A model generated the notes under the pieces. The model searched no databases. It saw only the letters and a program-made list of their open reading frames with translations, and had not been told where the DNA came from. The position numbers and the translations under genes are program-made. From Teratosphaeria epicoccoides (Eukaryota > Ascomycota > Dothideomycetes > Mycosphaerellales > Teratosphaeriaceae): a DNA stretch of 64,000 nucleotides. The stretch lies in NCBI GenBank assembly GCA_021401465.1, contig JADDMT010000014.1:248001-312000 (forward strand), written 5' to 3'. Positions 10,854-22,058 of this stretch are shown piece by piece; positions within the stretch are counted from its first letter, which is position 1, and each line of letters opens with the position of its first letter.

Positions 10854-12547
10854 ATGTATCGATACCTCTTGATAGCATCAGCTCTGCTGATGGGTACCTG
10901 CGCAGCGCCAGCACCAGCACGAGTCGCGATAGAGCCTCGACAGGCAACACTGGAGCCGGACACATCCGCCACACCATATGGACCACCAGGTAGCTCAGGC
11001 TCACTGCGAGGCTCGCAAGACCTACTAGGATACAGCCCAGTCAATGATGCGGATCTGCCCAAGGATCAGTCAATCGACGTTCCAGCAGATGACTTTGAGC
11101 TCGCGCCAGGTCAAGAAGCAGATGAGGATCTTGGGCTTTTCCTCGACTTGTCCGTTGTTGAAAATCCTCAGCCCATTCGTGGCGACTATGGCGACGGCAA
11201 AGTACCCACTGACCCTGGCCCTCGAAATACGCCTCTGGACAGGCAAAACTCCGACCTCTTCATCCCGCCAGGCACAGACTCTGGCGATGTCCCCAATGCG
11301 AAGTGGCCACTCGGTCTGAGCCACAATCGCCATGGTCTCAAAGGCGCTGGCTGGGCTAGACAGCAGAACGTGGACGAGTTGCCGGTCGCCACTGCAATGG
11401 CAGGCGTAAGCATATCGGTGATTCCCCGGGCACCCAAGACATCGACTGACCTGTGACTTTGCAGGTCGATATGAGGTTGGAGCCCAACGCATACAGAGAG
11501 TTGCATTGGCATAAGCAGACAGAATGGTCTTACATTTTGAACGGCACTGTGCGGCTCTCGGCGGTGAACGAGGCTGGCCAGACCTTCGTGGATGATCTGG
11601 GTCCTGGTGATGTGTGGTACGCGATTGATGACCAGCAGAGCACCCGAGCTATTGACTGACCACTTGACCATCACCTTCTAGGTTCTTTCCGGCAGGCATC
11701 CCGCACTCGATTCAGGCATTCGACTCCGGTTGCGAGTTTCTGCTCATCTTCGACTCGGGCGACTTTAGCGAAGATGGCACATCACTCGTGTCGGAGCTGT
11801 TCGAGCGCAATCCGAAAGCTGTCCTAGGCAAGGACCTTCGTGTCGACACGTCAGCGCTCGACAACATTCCCGATGGCCAGCTCTACATCTTCCCTGGCAC
11901 ACCCGCACCAGCCAACATAAGCGAGCAAAACGTTACTGGGCCAGCTGGATCACTTCCGACAACTGATGCATTCAGCTTTCACTGGAGTAAGCAGCAGCCG
12001 ATGGAAGTGCCAGGCGGGTCCGTCAAGCTTTTGGATCCCTTGACCTTCCCGGCTGCCAAGGAGGTAGCGGCCGCGCTGTTTACCGTGAAGCCTGGTGGCT
12101 TGCGCGAGCTCCATTGGCACACGACGAGTGATGAGTGGAGCTACTTTCTTGCGGGCCAAGGACGCCTAACAGTATATTCCGCGCCGTCGAGCTCAAGAAC
12201 ATTCGATTTCCAGGCTGGAGACGTGGGATACGTACCGGTGCCGGACGCACACTACATCGAGAACACGGGTGATACTGACCTCGTATACCTCGGTAAGTAC
12301 CAGGTTCGACTCCGTCCGTGCCTGTGCTGTTTACTGATGCTTGTGCGTGCTTGCAGAGGTCCTGCAAGCCAACGTGTACAACGATATTTCTGTTGCGCAA
12401 TGGCTTGGCCTGACGCCGAAACAAGTCGTGAAGGACCATCTCGGATTCAGTGATGACACTCTGAACCGCCTACCGACCGTCAAGCCATTCATCTTGCCAG
12501 GGGACACGAATCTGACGCAAACCAACTTTACGTCCGAAGCCGAGTGA
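10854..12547 (+). CDS. Secreted bicupin oxalate decarboxylase
   Basis: Converts oxalate to formate and CO2, a Mn-dependent reaction known for this family. Model: join(10854..11405, 11465..11616, 11682..12292, 12357..12547), 501 aa; introns of 59, 65 and 64 nt keep phase. A signal peptide (MYRYLLIASALLMGTCAAPA) predicts secretion. Two cupins are visible. The first has ELHWHKQTEW (His198, His200, Glu204) with His243 in IPHS. The second has ELHWHTTSDEW (His379, His381, Glu386) with His425 in DAHY. The segment FSEDGTS (Glu265) aligns with the flexible lid, SENS in Bacillus OxdC, whose Glu is needed for decarboxylation, so decarboxylase rather than oxidase is favoured. Residues 20-130 are a Pro/Asp-rich extension. 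Family is sure; activity is inferred. Confidence 0.93.
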
Positions 12548-13035
12548 GAGGCGCCAAACAGGACTGCCTTGTGTCGTTAGTCGAGCACTGTCAAACAACA
12601 GTGGAAGCAATGGACTGTGAGAGAAAGATCATACTTGCCTTGCCCACTTGGTGTGCCAAATAGTCACATTCTCCTTGTATCCTCGTCTTCAGTCTGGATA
12701 CTCTGTGTTACCACAATGCTCTTCGAGCAATCGCATCGATGCACATCTAATTCTTTGCTAACCGCGGTAGTTGCGCGGAGTAGGATGCTTGTTGCCCAAA
12801 AGCTGACAGGATCTTACGCCTCTCACAAGCCCAGTCGCCCACCATTTTGAGATGATCCAAAATTCCGGGGAGCATGAAGTCATTACAGGAAGGTCACGAG
12901 CAAGTCATGCGCGTGACTTCGCTGAGGCCGCAGCACGTTTGATAGATCCCAATGCCGTTCATTTCCCAGTTCGCTGTAGGTGCGACAGCTCGTCTGGATG
13001 CTTGAAAACGATTGGACTCTCGCAGTGCCGCATCC
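12548..13035. other. Intergenic between convergent genes
   Basis: Holds the 3' ends of the oxalate decarboxylase gene (plus) and the small CxxC protein gene (minus). No other feature seen. Confidence 0.4.
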
Positions 13036-13545
13036 TCAATCGTCCAGATGAATTGCCACGGAGCGGGAGGATGGCGAGTCGTAGTCGCCCGGCAGGCGCC
13101 TCGCAGTGCCCTGACCAGACGTGACCCTCTTCCTCGATGGTGGCTTTTTCGCATTGGCACGAGTTCTCTCCACTACTACTGTTGGCTGTGGACGGGTATT
13201 GTCGTCCACCATAAGCAGCTCCTCGGAGATGGCAGCCTGCGTCAGTAACCTGCGCTTCTTGCTTGCGCCACCCGCTGCTTGCCGGACCTGGGTCTGATCC
13301 TCCATCATCTGCTCTGCCCACTTCTTCAGCACAGCATCCTCGCTCGGGTTCTCCAAGCTATGAAAACTCGCGTGGTGACCACAGCCGTCGCATTCAAAGC
13401 TCGTGGCTGCTTTGACGGGGTGTAGCATAAACCGCAGACATGCGCATGCTGGGGTCATCAGCGATGTCTTATGGTTGCACCTCCCACGCGGCGGCTTGTA
13501 GTCCATGGCCGTCCAGACACTGTTTGGCGGTGGTCCCGTCGCCAT
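13036..13545 (-). CDS. Small protein with Cys/His (zinc-binding-like) N-terminus
   Basis: Single-exon frame of 169 aa from ATG 13545. The N-terminal 60 residues are rich in possible metal ligands: CNH (Cys23), ACAC (34, 36) and ECDGCGHH (Cys52, Cys55, His57, His58). These are followed by SFHSLENPSEDAVLKKWAEQ, an amphipathic segment, and then a basic Lys/Arg-rich tail. The reading looks like a genuine small protein rather than a shadow ORF, because the complementary frames show no such pattern. I do not recognise a named family; zinc binding is inference. It converges with the oxalate decarboxylase gene. Confidence 0.6.
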   Translation of the reverse strand: MATGPPPNSVWTAMDYKPPRGRCNHKTSLMTPACACLRFMLHPVKAATSFECDGCGHHASFHSLENPSEDAVLKKWAEQMMEDQTQVRQAAGGASKKRRLLTQAAISEELLMVDDNTRPQPTVVVERTRANAKKPPSRKRVTSGQGTARRLPGDYDSPSSRSVAIHLDD

Positions 13546-14351
13546 GGTCAACGGTCTATCGCCTCACGCTGCTGGTGGACCAGTTTCATATCGCGGCCGA
13601 AGCGCAATGCGAGAGACAGGAATTGGCTGTGCGTCAGGAAACTGATCTTGGGCGTAGCCGCGTAGTTGCGTTCAACTTATCTACGACAAAGTGCGCGCCT
13701 GTGGGGCAGACAAGCAAACGCTAACGCGACTAAGACGCCAATCACGTGCAGGGCGTGGTCGACGGTGCACGGATCAAGGGATGGTTCGGGGACGAAGAGA
13801 CTGCCATATCTGGATGAAATCGACCTGTTCGCTCCACGCTAACCTTCGGCGGCGCAATGCTTCACGTGCTCGAACGAAGTGGCTCGCATAGCGGAGGAGA
13901 ATAAGAGAAATACGCGCAGCGTCCATGCAGAAGCAACTTTCGATTTGAACCATAGTCTCCCTATTGCGGTCAGACCTGTGCCAGATCTCTGTGCAGTCAT
14001 GATATCGCCATCGCCCACCTGCACGGATACGCCTTACGAGAACGACGAGTCCCCAATCAGGCCATCGCCCGAGCGCAGTAGCGAATTTGCTGCGACCCGC
14101 ATGGCCGATCATATCAACAGGAAATTGACCAGGACACCAATGCTTCAAATTGAGTTTATCAAGTTCCTTTGCGCCTACGCAGGTCGAGTCAGGTTGTCTG
14201 CGCGCAGATGAAGCATCCAACGCAGAATTCGGTCATAGTGCAATTTTGCAGCTGCCATGCCAATGCTCCAACCAGGTATATTGGTTGACATGATCCACAT
14301 GCTTTCATACCGCGAGTCTCGACCATCATTCCTCGCATCTTGGCCTCCAAG
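13546..14351. other. Intergenic, 0.8 kb
   Basis: Upstream regions of two divergently transcribed genes. A 110-codon plus-strand frame at 13879-14211 lacks an early ATG and any family signature, so I did not call it. Confidence 0.35.
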
Positions 14352-15542
14352 ATGTTCGCCATGTTTCCTGCCGTCGCGCTGGTCTTCGCGTCTTTGGTTT
14401 CCGCGCAGTGTCCGAACGAAGTCGCGATTTACAACCCAACCCTGCGCACAATGACCACCAACTACACTTGGTTCATCGTCCCGGTGCCATCGACCGCAGT
14501 CCAAACCGCGCTGAACGACTTTTATGGTCCTGGAAATGGTATGACACGGCAGCACGAACGTTCCGAAACGATCATTCGCATTTGCTGACAGAGATACAGT
14601 AAGTCACCATTTTCTTCATCAAAGAATCCGCCCATCTGATTTTCCTCCTCGTCACGCGGTTCGACGTGACATCCAGAGGCGCTCGGGAGAGATCGGCTAT
14701 AGCTCCACGAAGGTGTTGTTACCATGTGCTGACAAGTCTTTGATCGCTCCAAGGTGACGTTGGCATCGGTCCCCACCACAGACACGACACTCTTCCCTTC
14801 CGGATTTCCCAGCAGCGATCATCCAGTTCTCGTAGCTTCGGGCTTGAACGACGACATCCGCATGTCTATACTGCAAATCGACGGGCCTCTACTCACCGGC
14901 TCGGTCTACGTCCCCTACGTAACCAGAAGTGGAGCATCGGACACCTCGATCCTAACGGCACCCCTCAATACGTATCTCACAGGGCCAAACGGCAATGCGG
15001 TCGCAGGCCTCGTACCAAGCACAGTCTCCACCTTGGTCGAAGGGATCATGGTTCGTCTTGGTCTGGTAGAGCCAACGGACGCAGCCTATCAATTCGACAG
15101 CAATGGCGTGCTAAGTCAAAAAACCGCCTGGGATGTCCTGCCCAATCCTATCAGTGGTCCAGGCGTCAGTCCCGAAGCTGTAGACTCCCAATTTGTAGCC
15201 GCAAACAGCTTCACGCAGATCACGGCGAAAGCCTTCAAAAGTATCATCAACCAGCCGACGATTCTGCAAGGCGCACTGTTTGTGGCAGGCCAGTGCCAAA
15301 GGATGCAGTACTACTTCAACAATGCTACGGGTGTGATGATGCCACGCAACGGCAATGTTACACTGGGGCCAGCAGCAGATGGATTGGGCGTGCAGACGGC
15401 TGGAACATTGCAGCAGGCCAGTCCGGATGGGAGTGGGTTCTACAGCGATGTCCAGGGCTTCAGTGCCTGTGCTCAGAATGTGGATTTCAATCCAGAGTCG
15501 TGTGACTCAGCGGCTGCGAATGTGGACCCCACGGCTCTGTGA
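14352..15542 (+). CDS. Secreted protein of unknown family
   Basis: Exon 1 (14352..14538) encodes a signal peptide (MFAMFPAVALVFASLVSA) and a mature start QCPNEVAIYNP. It ends at a GTATGA donor. The main exon (14754..15542) opens after a CCAAG acceptor 20 nt past a CTGAC branch site. The two phases do not match directly, and a strong GTAAGT donor at 14599 sits between them. A micro-exon ATACA at 14594..14598 restores phase and gives 326 aa; this micro-exon is tentative. The mature part has VYVPYVTRSG, several NxT/S sites and six cysteines. I recognise no domain. It is probably an extracellular or vacuolar protein. Confidence 0.65.
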
Positions 15543-15853
15543 GCGTCACATGGTCGAGGCAAATGCAACAGATCACTGAATTCTGCTCATTTCTTGTATA
15601 TTATCTCTCCCGATACTTGTACTGTGCGCCCTCATTGCCATACTTGCGGATGCCTGGTGTATCTATTGCCTGTTCGAAAAGACCCAACTCCATGATTGTG
15701 CACCTGCGACGGGACCTAAGCTTTGCTTTGCTCTCTGTGCGCTTGGTAGTCAGATCTGACGATTTGACCGCGACTTGGCGGCGCTATACGTTGAGACCAT
15801 CTGGGCGCTCAATCGGCACCGCCGAGCGTCGATCTGCTTCTCGTTCAGCCATT
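15543..15853. other. Short convergent intergenic region
   Basis: Holds the 3' ends of two convergent genes. Nothing else seen. Confidence 0.4.
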
Positions 15854-17879
15854 CTACTGTGGAAAGCCAGTCAGTAAAGGCATCTGGCCTTCTGGCGGCC
15901 CGCCTAGCTCAAAAGGCCACGGCCAGCTTGTCTCGCTGATCAGTTCTGGAGGAAACTGGAACTCTCGGAGCGGGGGCTGTACTCCGAACCCATTCATAGC
16001 CATCATGTCGGGAGCCATGTGTTGTGGCAGCTCATGCTTTGAGTACCAACCATTTGACAAAATCATTTCAGCTCCATTTGCGGAGGAGCATATCGGCTTG
16101 CTTTGTTGCTGAGTTTGCTGATGTTGATCTTGCGGCGGATTGGACTGCGGTGTGGACAATATGCGTAATCGCTGGGCGCTCATGTACTGATCTATCCTAT
16201 CAATTTGCTTTCGTAGATCTCCAGAGGCACCTGCGGTCGGTTGTAATCCAGTTTCCAGCCCTTCCAGCAGGTCGGCCATGGAGACTAGCAAACGGCGAAC
16301 ACGGCTGTAGGAGTCGTCGGACAGGATCTCTTCCAGGACAGAGGCCAAGATCTGGCCGATCGACCCGAGGTGGTAGACGAGCGGAGTACTTATGGCCCGC
16401 AGGTATTGCGGCGCGATGTTGTGAAAGACACGCAGCACCTCTTCAGCAACATCACACTTTGCGTCGACACCGTGCGTGTGACCTGTCGCGAAGAGAGTCA
16501 TGCGCACTAATTGCAGAGTGGCTTGTATCTGAGCGGCTTGAAACCCATTGAGATCTTTAGATTTGTCGCCAGTAAAAGGAATAGCGCCGTCTTTGAACTG
16601 GTCTGGAAGCTTACGATACAGTTCGAGGACATTGTGCATGATGTGGTGTTCCGGTACGCCGTCTGCGATGAGTATGCGCGTTATGGAAATGCGGTCGTCT
16701 CGGATCTGCTTTTGCCTACGCCTGCGCTTCACGGAATGCTCCAGAACCCGATACAGATCAGTGGTGAAGTTCCAACCTCTGAGCCAATTGTGTTGATTTG
16801 AGAATGAGCCAACGCCAGCTTGAATTTCATCGTCGTTGATCTCGCTAGGATATCGTACATTCGAATGTGTCTCTTGCGATCGCATGAGAGAATCGAAGAC
16901 CACCGAAGAGTAGATATCTAGCGTATAAGCGGCCCAAAACAGACGTCGATGCTCTTCCTTTTCTATGGCGGAAATGCCCTGCGGCCACTTGGATTCGTCG
17001 TGGAAGTGTTGCATGGCGGCCAGAGCATGGTAGATGCCCATGTGGTGGTGCATGGATTTGATCTGACCATACTGTATACTCGTCAGAGCAAGTAAAACGG
17101 TCGCGCGTAAGTAACCGTGTCCCTGCGCAAGACTCAGGTCTTTAGGGATCGCATCTTGAGCAGCTGCGAAGAAAATCTCCGATGATCTCTGCTGGCATGT
17201 TTGGTCTGGATGGTAACTGTCGCCGACGGCACCATCCCTGGCTCTCGCTGCGGCTATCGAGCACGCGGCCATTACGGAGGCAAAGAACGCACGATCTTGG
17301 AGATGGTCTTTCCTCGACAATCGATCCAGCATTGTGGGTCCATGGAAGAGGGGATATAAGGGATAGACGACATCCATGTAGATCTGCATATGATAATCGA
17401 TGCAGCTCAGACTGGCATACGCAAAAGACCGCCATGCCACTGAAAGTATGTCCTCCTGGGCGCTCTCTCTGACGGCAATATAGGCACCGGTGAGATCCGG
17501 CTGGCCGGTATGCGTGGTCGTGTTCAAGGAGCTCGATATGGAGCCCCTGACAGAGTTGCTTTTGGTAGTGTTGGGTGAGGACTCAGGAATGCAATGTTGA
17601 GTAGGGACAACATTTTGCGCGGCTGTCTGTGCATGGGATGAATTTCTATGACGCCTGCTGGGCCGCTTGTACGTGCAATCGATCTATGAAATGAGCATCA
17701 GGACGCATCTATGCCTCAGACATGGTTCTGGGGGCCGTGATGCTTACGCCAAAGTCATAACAATTCTGGCAATGACTATGCGCACTCTCCGCGCTGGGTC
17801 TGCATCTGATGCTGCGCCTGTGGCAGAGATCGCACGCTTGCGAGATCCTTTGCTGCTTCTTTGGCCTTTGCCCGGCCAT
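15854..17879 (-). CDS. Zn2Cys6 fungal transcription factor
   Basis: DNA-binding transcription regulator, nuclear. Model: complement(15854..17683, 17748..17879), 653 aa; the 64-nt intron (GTAAGC donor, TCATAG acceptor, phase 0) splits the zinc cluster. Exon 1 starts MAGQRPKKQQRISQ and supplies ACDLCHRRSIRC and HCQNC; exon 2 begins IDCTYKRPSRRHR. The six cysteines at 16, 19, 26, 37, 40 and 47 give the spacing C-x2-C-x6-C-x10-C-x2-C-x6-C. The remainder matches a fungal-specific middle homology region, with YPLYPLFHGPTMLDRL and EEHRRLFWAAYTLDIYSS (about residues 110-300). The C-terminus is Gln-rich, possibly for activation. The target pathway cannot be told from the neighbours; the nearest gene is the secreted protein at 14352. 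Confidence 0.9.
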
Positions 17880-20094
17880 CAACGCGACGCCGCAGTCCAG
17901 TCAGGCGCACTGTCGTGTGCCCGCTGCGGTACGGGGCTGTTGTGAGTCCTGTCGAGGCAAGGTGAGCAACCATGGCCCGGCCCAGGACTGAGCGCCTATG
18001 GGTTGTGGTCGCCGTCCACGTGGAGCTGCCAATTGCGCTATGCTGCTGCCGCACTGCTGGCCTGGGATAGCGTGACCAGTCGCACTGGAACGCCCAATTG
18101 GCAAAGATACGCCTGGCTATCTCAAATCCGATCTGCAATCTATGCTGGCTTCCTGCGCCGGTCGCCGATTCCGACCTCCGACGCCTCATGCGAATGGACG
18201 AAACAGGGCGGCACAGTACCTCCTGGGAGGGAAGATCTGAGAACGCGGTAGAAGCAGTACCTGGTTGGAAGATACCGCCATTGCGGTCGCGTCTGTGGCG
18301 TCGTGCCGGACGAGCTCAGGCTCCGCTGATTTAGCTTTCGTGCTTTGCCCGCTTCCCCGACGAGATCACGTTCTCTGTCCGTGGAGATCTCGACTTCCCA
18401 GCATTCGCAACAGTTAATCATTATTGATTAATTCACCCTGGCACCGCTCCTCAATTCGGTAATCTCCACGCCTGCCTTCCGCGGACTGGCACGCCCCACC
18501 ACGCTCAGGTCACGTGCTTGCGGACCTGATGCCAGCACGTCAGCGCCCTCTTCTCCAACGAGTCAAAAGCGGCAAAGGACTGCGGCTGTAGGTACGTAGC
18601 GACCTCGAAGACGCGCTACGATTGCACGGCTCTATGCATGTGATCGAGCCTACGTACCCGCCCGGAGCCCCATATAACGTCGCTCGGCCAGCCTCCACAT
18701 GCCCCAGAGTAGTCTTCGTCGTCGAATGATCGCAGGCAAACGCTTGCCAAAGGTGCAGGCCCAGCCCATCCATCTCTGTGCTGGGCATTTTGCGCAGAAG
18801 CAGCATCTTGGCATGTCCGCACCAATGGCCGAATCAAGCAAATACTTGCCCGATTCATTTGACATCATACGGCTTCCGCAATGGTAACACTCTGCTCTAG
18901 ATAACGCAAATAGCAATCTCTCTCTGTCTGCACCCAATGCTGTTAGCTGGGACAACGGCTGCTCCTCCACGTGGTCGAACGTCAGCAATGCTTCTGTGCT
19001 ACAACGATGCACTGGAGGCAGGAATCGGCGGACGGTAACTCGATATGCCCGCTCCAAGCGCATTTGACTATTTTGCTATTAGCGAAGTAGATCCCTCGAG
19101 GTCAGATTGATACGTAAGGATACACGCCACCGCCAAGCCTACCAAACCATGTGACTTGACAGAGGGCAAGGACTTATGAACCGGCCAGTGGGAGCCACAA
19201 CAGCTTATCAGTTCCCTTGAATGGTCGATCCACACATTTCTCATATCTGCTAACGCCCTGTACGTTGAGATGGGGTAGCCACTCACATATGATGGGAAGG
19301 GCCTGGTGTGCTGCATAAAGTCACTACTTGTGGGGCGCAGCATGAAGAGATCCTCAGGGCTTGCAGGAGTCATCCGTGGGCCCCAAGACCTTCCACCTCA
19401 CTCATATTACACAGTCGCAGCTGTGTTCGTCAAACTCGAGAGTGTCTCAATTCACGAACAGCCAACCACAAGTAGAGAAACTATATCAGTACGCGTAGGA
19501 TGCACCCTCGCTTGACCAGGGGCCGTGTCTGCATAACATGGGGGAGCCATACCGAGGACCATCCAGTGAATACATGGCTGTCTAATGAGACACTTGACTG
19601 CTCTTGCTCCTTGCAGACAATTTGCTGTCACCTTCGACACCTTTGACTGCCAGTCGATATAGTTGCTTGGTCAAATTGATGCAGTCAAGTTGCGTCCCAT
19701 TCTGACTCGATCTGCCGATCGGTTGAGAACTTGGTTGACTGATAGACTGACTGAGGCCTTCCCATTGAAGGCCGCTCAATCATTTACTGTACAGAGTGCT
19801 AACAATACCTTTGCAAGCTCTCGAGTCGGCCTGAGTACCCGAGATCCAAAATCTGCCATCGCCCACAAGATCAATGCTTGTAAGCAAATCGAAAGAAATC
19901 GCCAAGCCCTCAAGAGCATGCAGGCAACCCAGAAATCGGCTGGAAGGGCCGCAGAGCCAAAGCTTTGAGGCGAATGACATACCACCAGTCCGCCATAGGG
20001 CGCTCATTTGGGCGTGGAATCGCCCACAAGGCAGAAGCGAGCTCCAATGTCAAAGCGCAATTGCCCAGCCGCCGCACAACCATAAAACGCCATC
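17880..20094. other. Gene-poor stretch, 2.2 kb
   Basis: No supported gene. It includes the promoter of the Zn2Cys6 factor and a perfect inverted repeat at 18414-18431. Short ORFs show no domain or signal peptide. Confidence 0.35.
18414..18431. repeat. Perfect 7-bp inverted repeat
   Basis: TTAATCA, spacer TTAT, TGATTAA. It lies about 535 nt upstream of the Zn2Cys6 start codon. It could be a protein-binding dyad or a chance AT-rich palindrome. Confidence 0.4.
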
Positions 20095-21140
20095 TCAGCA
20101 GACAACACTACACACCGGAAATCGACCGATGAAAATTCGGTCACACCAGCGCGCCGATGCCTTTCTCGGCGAGAACCTCTGGCGAAAGCTGCCTTTGGCA
20201 GGCCCCTTGCCTTTGCCCTTAGCACCGGAGTTGCCCTCGCCTGCTCCACGATCATCGTCCGGACCACGTGTACGCCCACCCGCGGGCGGATCTCCCGGCT
20301 CAAGACCCTGGAGAACCTTACGGCAATCCTCACAGCGACGGTGGCCGCGTCCGCGACAATCTCGCTCATGCCCTGCGTGTTCGGTGCAACATCCTCGGTC
20401 CTTCCCCTTTCCTCGTCTCCCGGGAATGAAAGCACGCTTCGCTGTCTTGCTACTCTCAGGCGATGGTGGGCCCTGACTTCTGCAACAGACCCAAACCCCA
20501 CATTTTGGGCCGCGGCGGCTCTTGCGGTGGTTCCTCGATCGGTTCAGTCCTGGGTTGCGGCGGTGGGCCACTGTAGGCGGGTGGGTTGAGACGAGGGAAG
20601 GGCGTCCGCTGTGGCACACGCTCCCTGGACCCGGTGTAGCTCGCTGGGTGGCGAGGAGGTGTACGGCGGCAGACTCCCGCCTTCAGACTGCCCATAATTT
20701 ATACCAGACGCTGACGAAGATCGATCGTACGTGGCAATGGAATGATGCGGCCGAGGGTCCGGCCCCGTCATGCCGTAGCGCTGCAGCGGCGTGAAGTCCT
20801 CCAGACCGAGGTTGTCAATGCGTCCACCCAATCGTTCCTCTTCGAGTCTCCTGTGTTCGCGGACCATGCGATCGCGCTCGAGATCCTCGACCGGAGGCAA
20901 TCGTCTCACGAAAGAGTTCCACGGCAGTGAGAAGATGTCAGAAGTATCTGGTGTTCCGCTCGGCGGTCTGATACTGGCACTCCAAGTAGAGTTGATCGAT
21001 GCTGCGGAAGGCGTTGGGAAGGATCGACTTGAGGTGCTGGAGGCATTCTGCCCGCTTCGATCGCCTGCGTTTGAGGAAGTTGAGTTGTGCGTGTCTGCGC
21101 GCCACGAGCGATCCCGCTGCCTTCGTCTATCGCTCGGCAT
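20095..21140 (-). pseudogene. Cys-rich-tail protein interrupted by two single-base shifts
   Basis: Three frames in succession read like one protein. Frame A (ATG 21140 to about 20650) is Ser-rich and then has LERDRMVREHRRLEEERLGG. Frame B (about 20650-20510) reads VPQRTPFPRLNPPAYSGPPP and EPIEEPPQEPPRP. Frame C (about 20510-20095) reads CGVWVCC, then RGCCTEHAGHERDCRGRGHR and CEDCRKVL, a possible zinc-binding tail. Both junctions need the loss of one base, and both sit at short homopolymers (CCC and AAAA). No plausible intron bridges them. It is either a decaying gene or an intact gene with assembly errors. No family recognised. Confidence 0.5.
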
Positions 21141-22058
21141 AATAGATTAATGAAGCGAACAGATGTGCCAGAATGGAAGATGCCCATGTCGCGCATTGAC
21201 AGCCTTATATCAACGCAATTCATCATGTTTGCTTCCTTCAACGTACACGAGCATATACGTTGTGCTTGTGTGTGCTGAGGTGGCCGCAGTGTGATGTCGG
21301 TCATGGCAGCGCGCGAGTGTGCCCTCAGCATAACCAGAGCTTCATGTCAGATTCAAGAGCGCTGCCTCGTGGTAGCAAGACCGTCGCCATAGCACCCGCT
21401 CGTACGTCGCTGGATTGGTCGTCGTAACACCAGAGCAAGCTGGACAGTGCTTGCCGGGCGCAATGTGATGGCAGTTGTGCTCTCAGCATGACCTCGACTC
21501 TGTGGCAGATCCTTCAGACTGCCAACGCAACCAGGTCGCAGGTGATGCTCGCCTGTTTGCCGTAGTCCTGCTCCGGAGGTTTGGCTGCTTGTTGATACAT
21601 TGAAATCATCCACAGATGATGCTATTGACTGCTTGCAGGCCCACGTTTATTGGATCGTCATGTATCGATTCGACCTATTACCTGGTGGACTGTTTAGTTG
21701 ACTGATGCGATCGATGATTGAAGGACACCATCTGCACGAAGGGTACTGTTGTCATCGGCCAGTCAAGCTGTCTCCGCTTGATGGACAGAAAAGCGTATGC
21801 ACTCAATGCGCGAGCAAGCGACATGTCCAGAGCTGACGTGTCAATATTTCAGGCTAATGCTATCCGTGTCATCAGACAGTAAGTGGGTCAATGTGGTTTG
21901 ACTGACTGTTGAGCAGAGAAGAGAGAAGACTGGCAGCGAGTTCATTCCATATGAGCGACGCGCGTCGCACTCTCTAGAGCCCAAACATATCTCCACATGA
22001 ATGACAGGTCACAGGCAGCCATCAGCAGTATCTCCCGGTTCGAGAGCCCGCGTACTGG
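21141..22058. other. Intergenic, 0.9 kb
   Basis: Upstream of the interrupted gene on the left and downstream of the 539-aa gene on the right. Only short shadow ORFs seen. Confidence 0.35.

Noticed and set aside
12302..12313. GGTTCGACTCC, a match to the tRNA B-box
   Set aside because: It lies in the third intron of the oxalate decarboxylase gene, has no A-box at the right distance and does not fold into a cloverleaf.
13879..14211. 110-codon plus-strand frame
   Set aside because: No early ATG, no domain, and the opposite strand is equally open.
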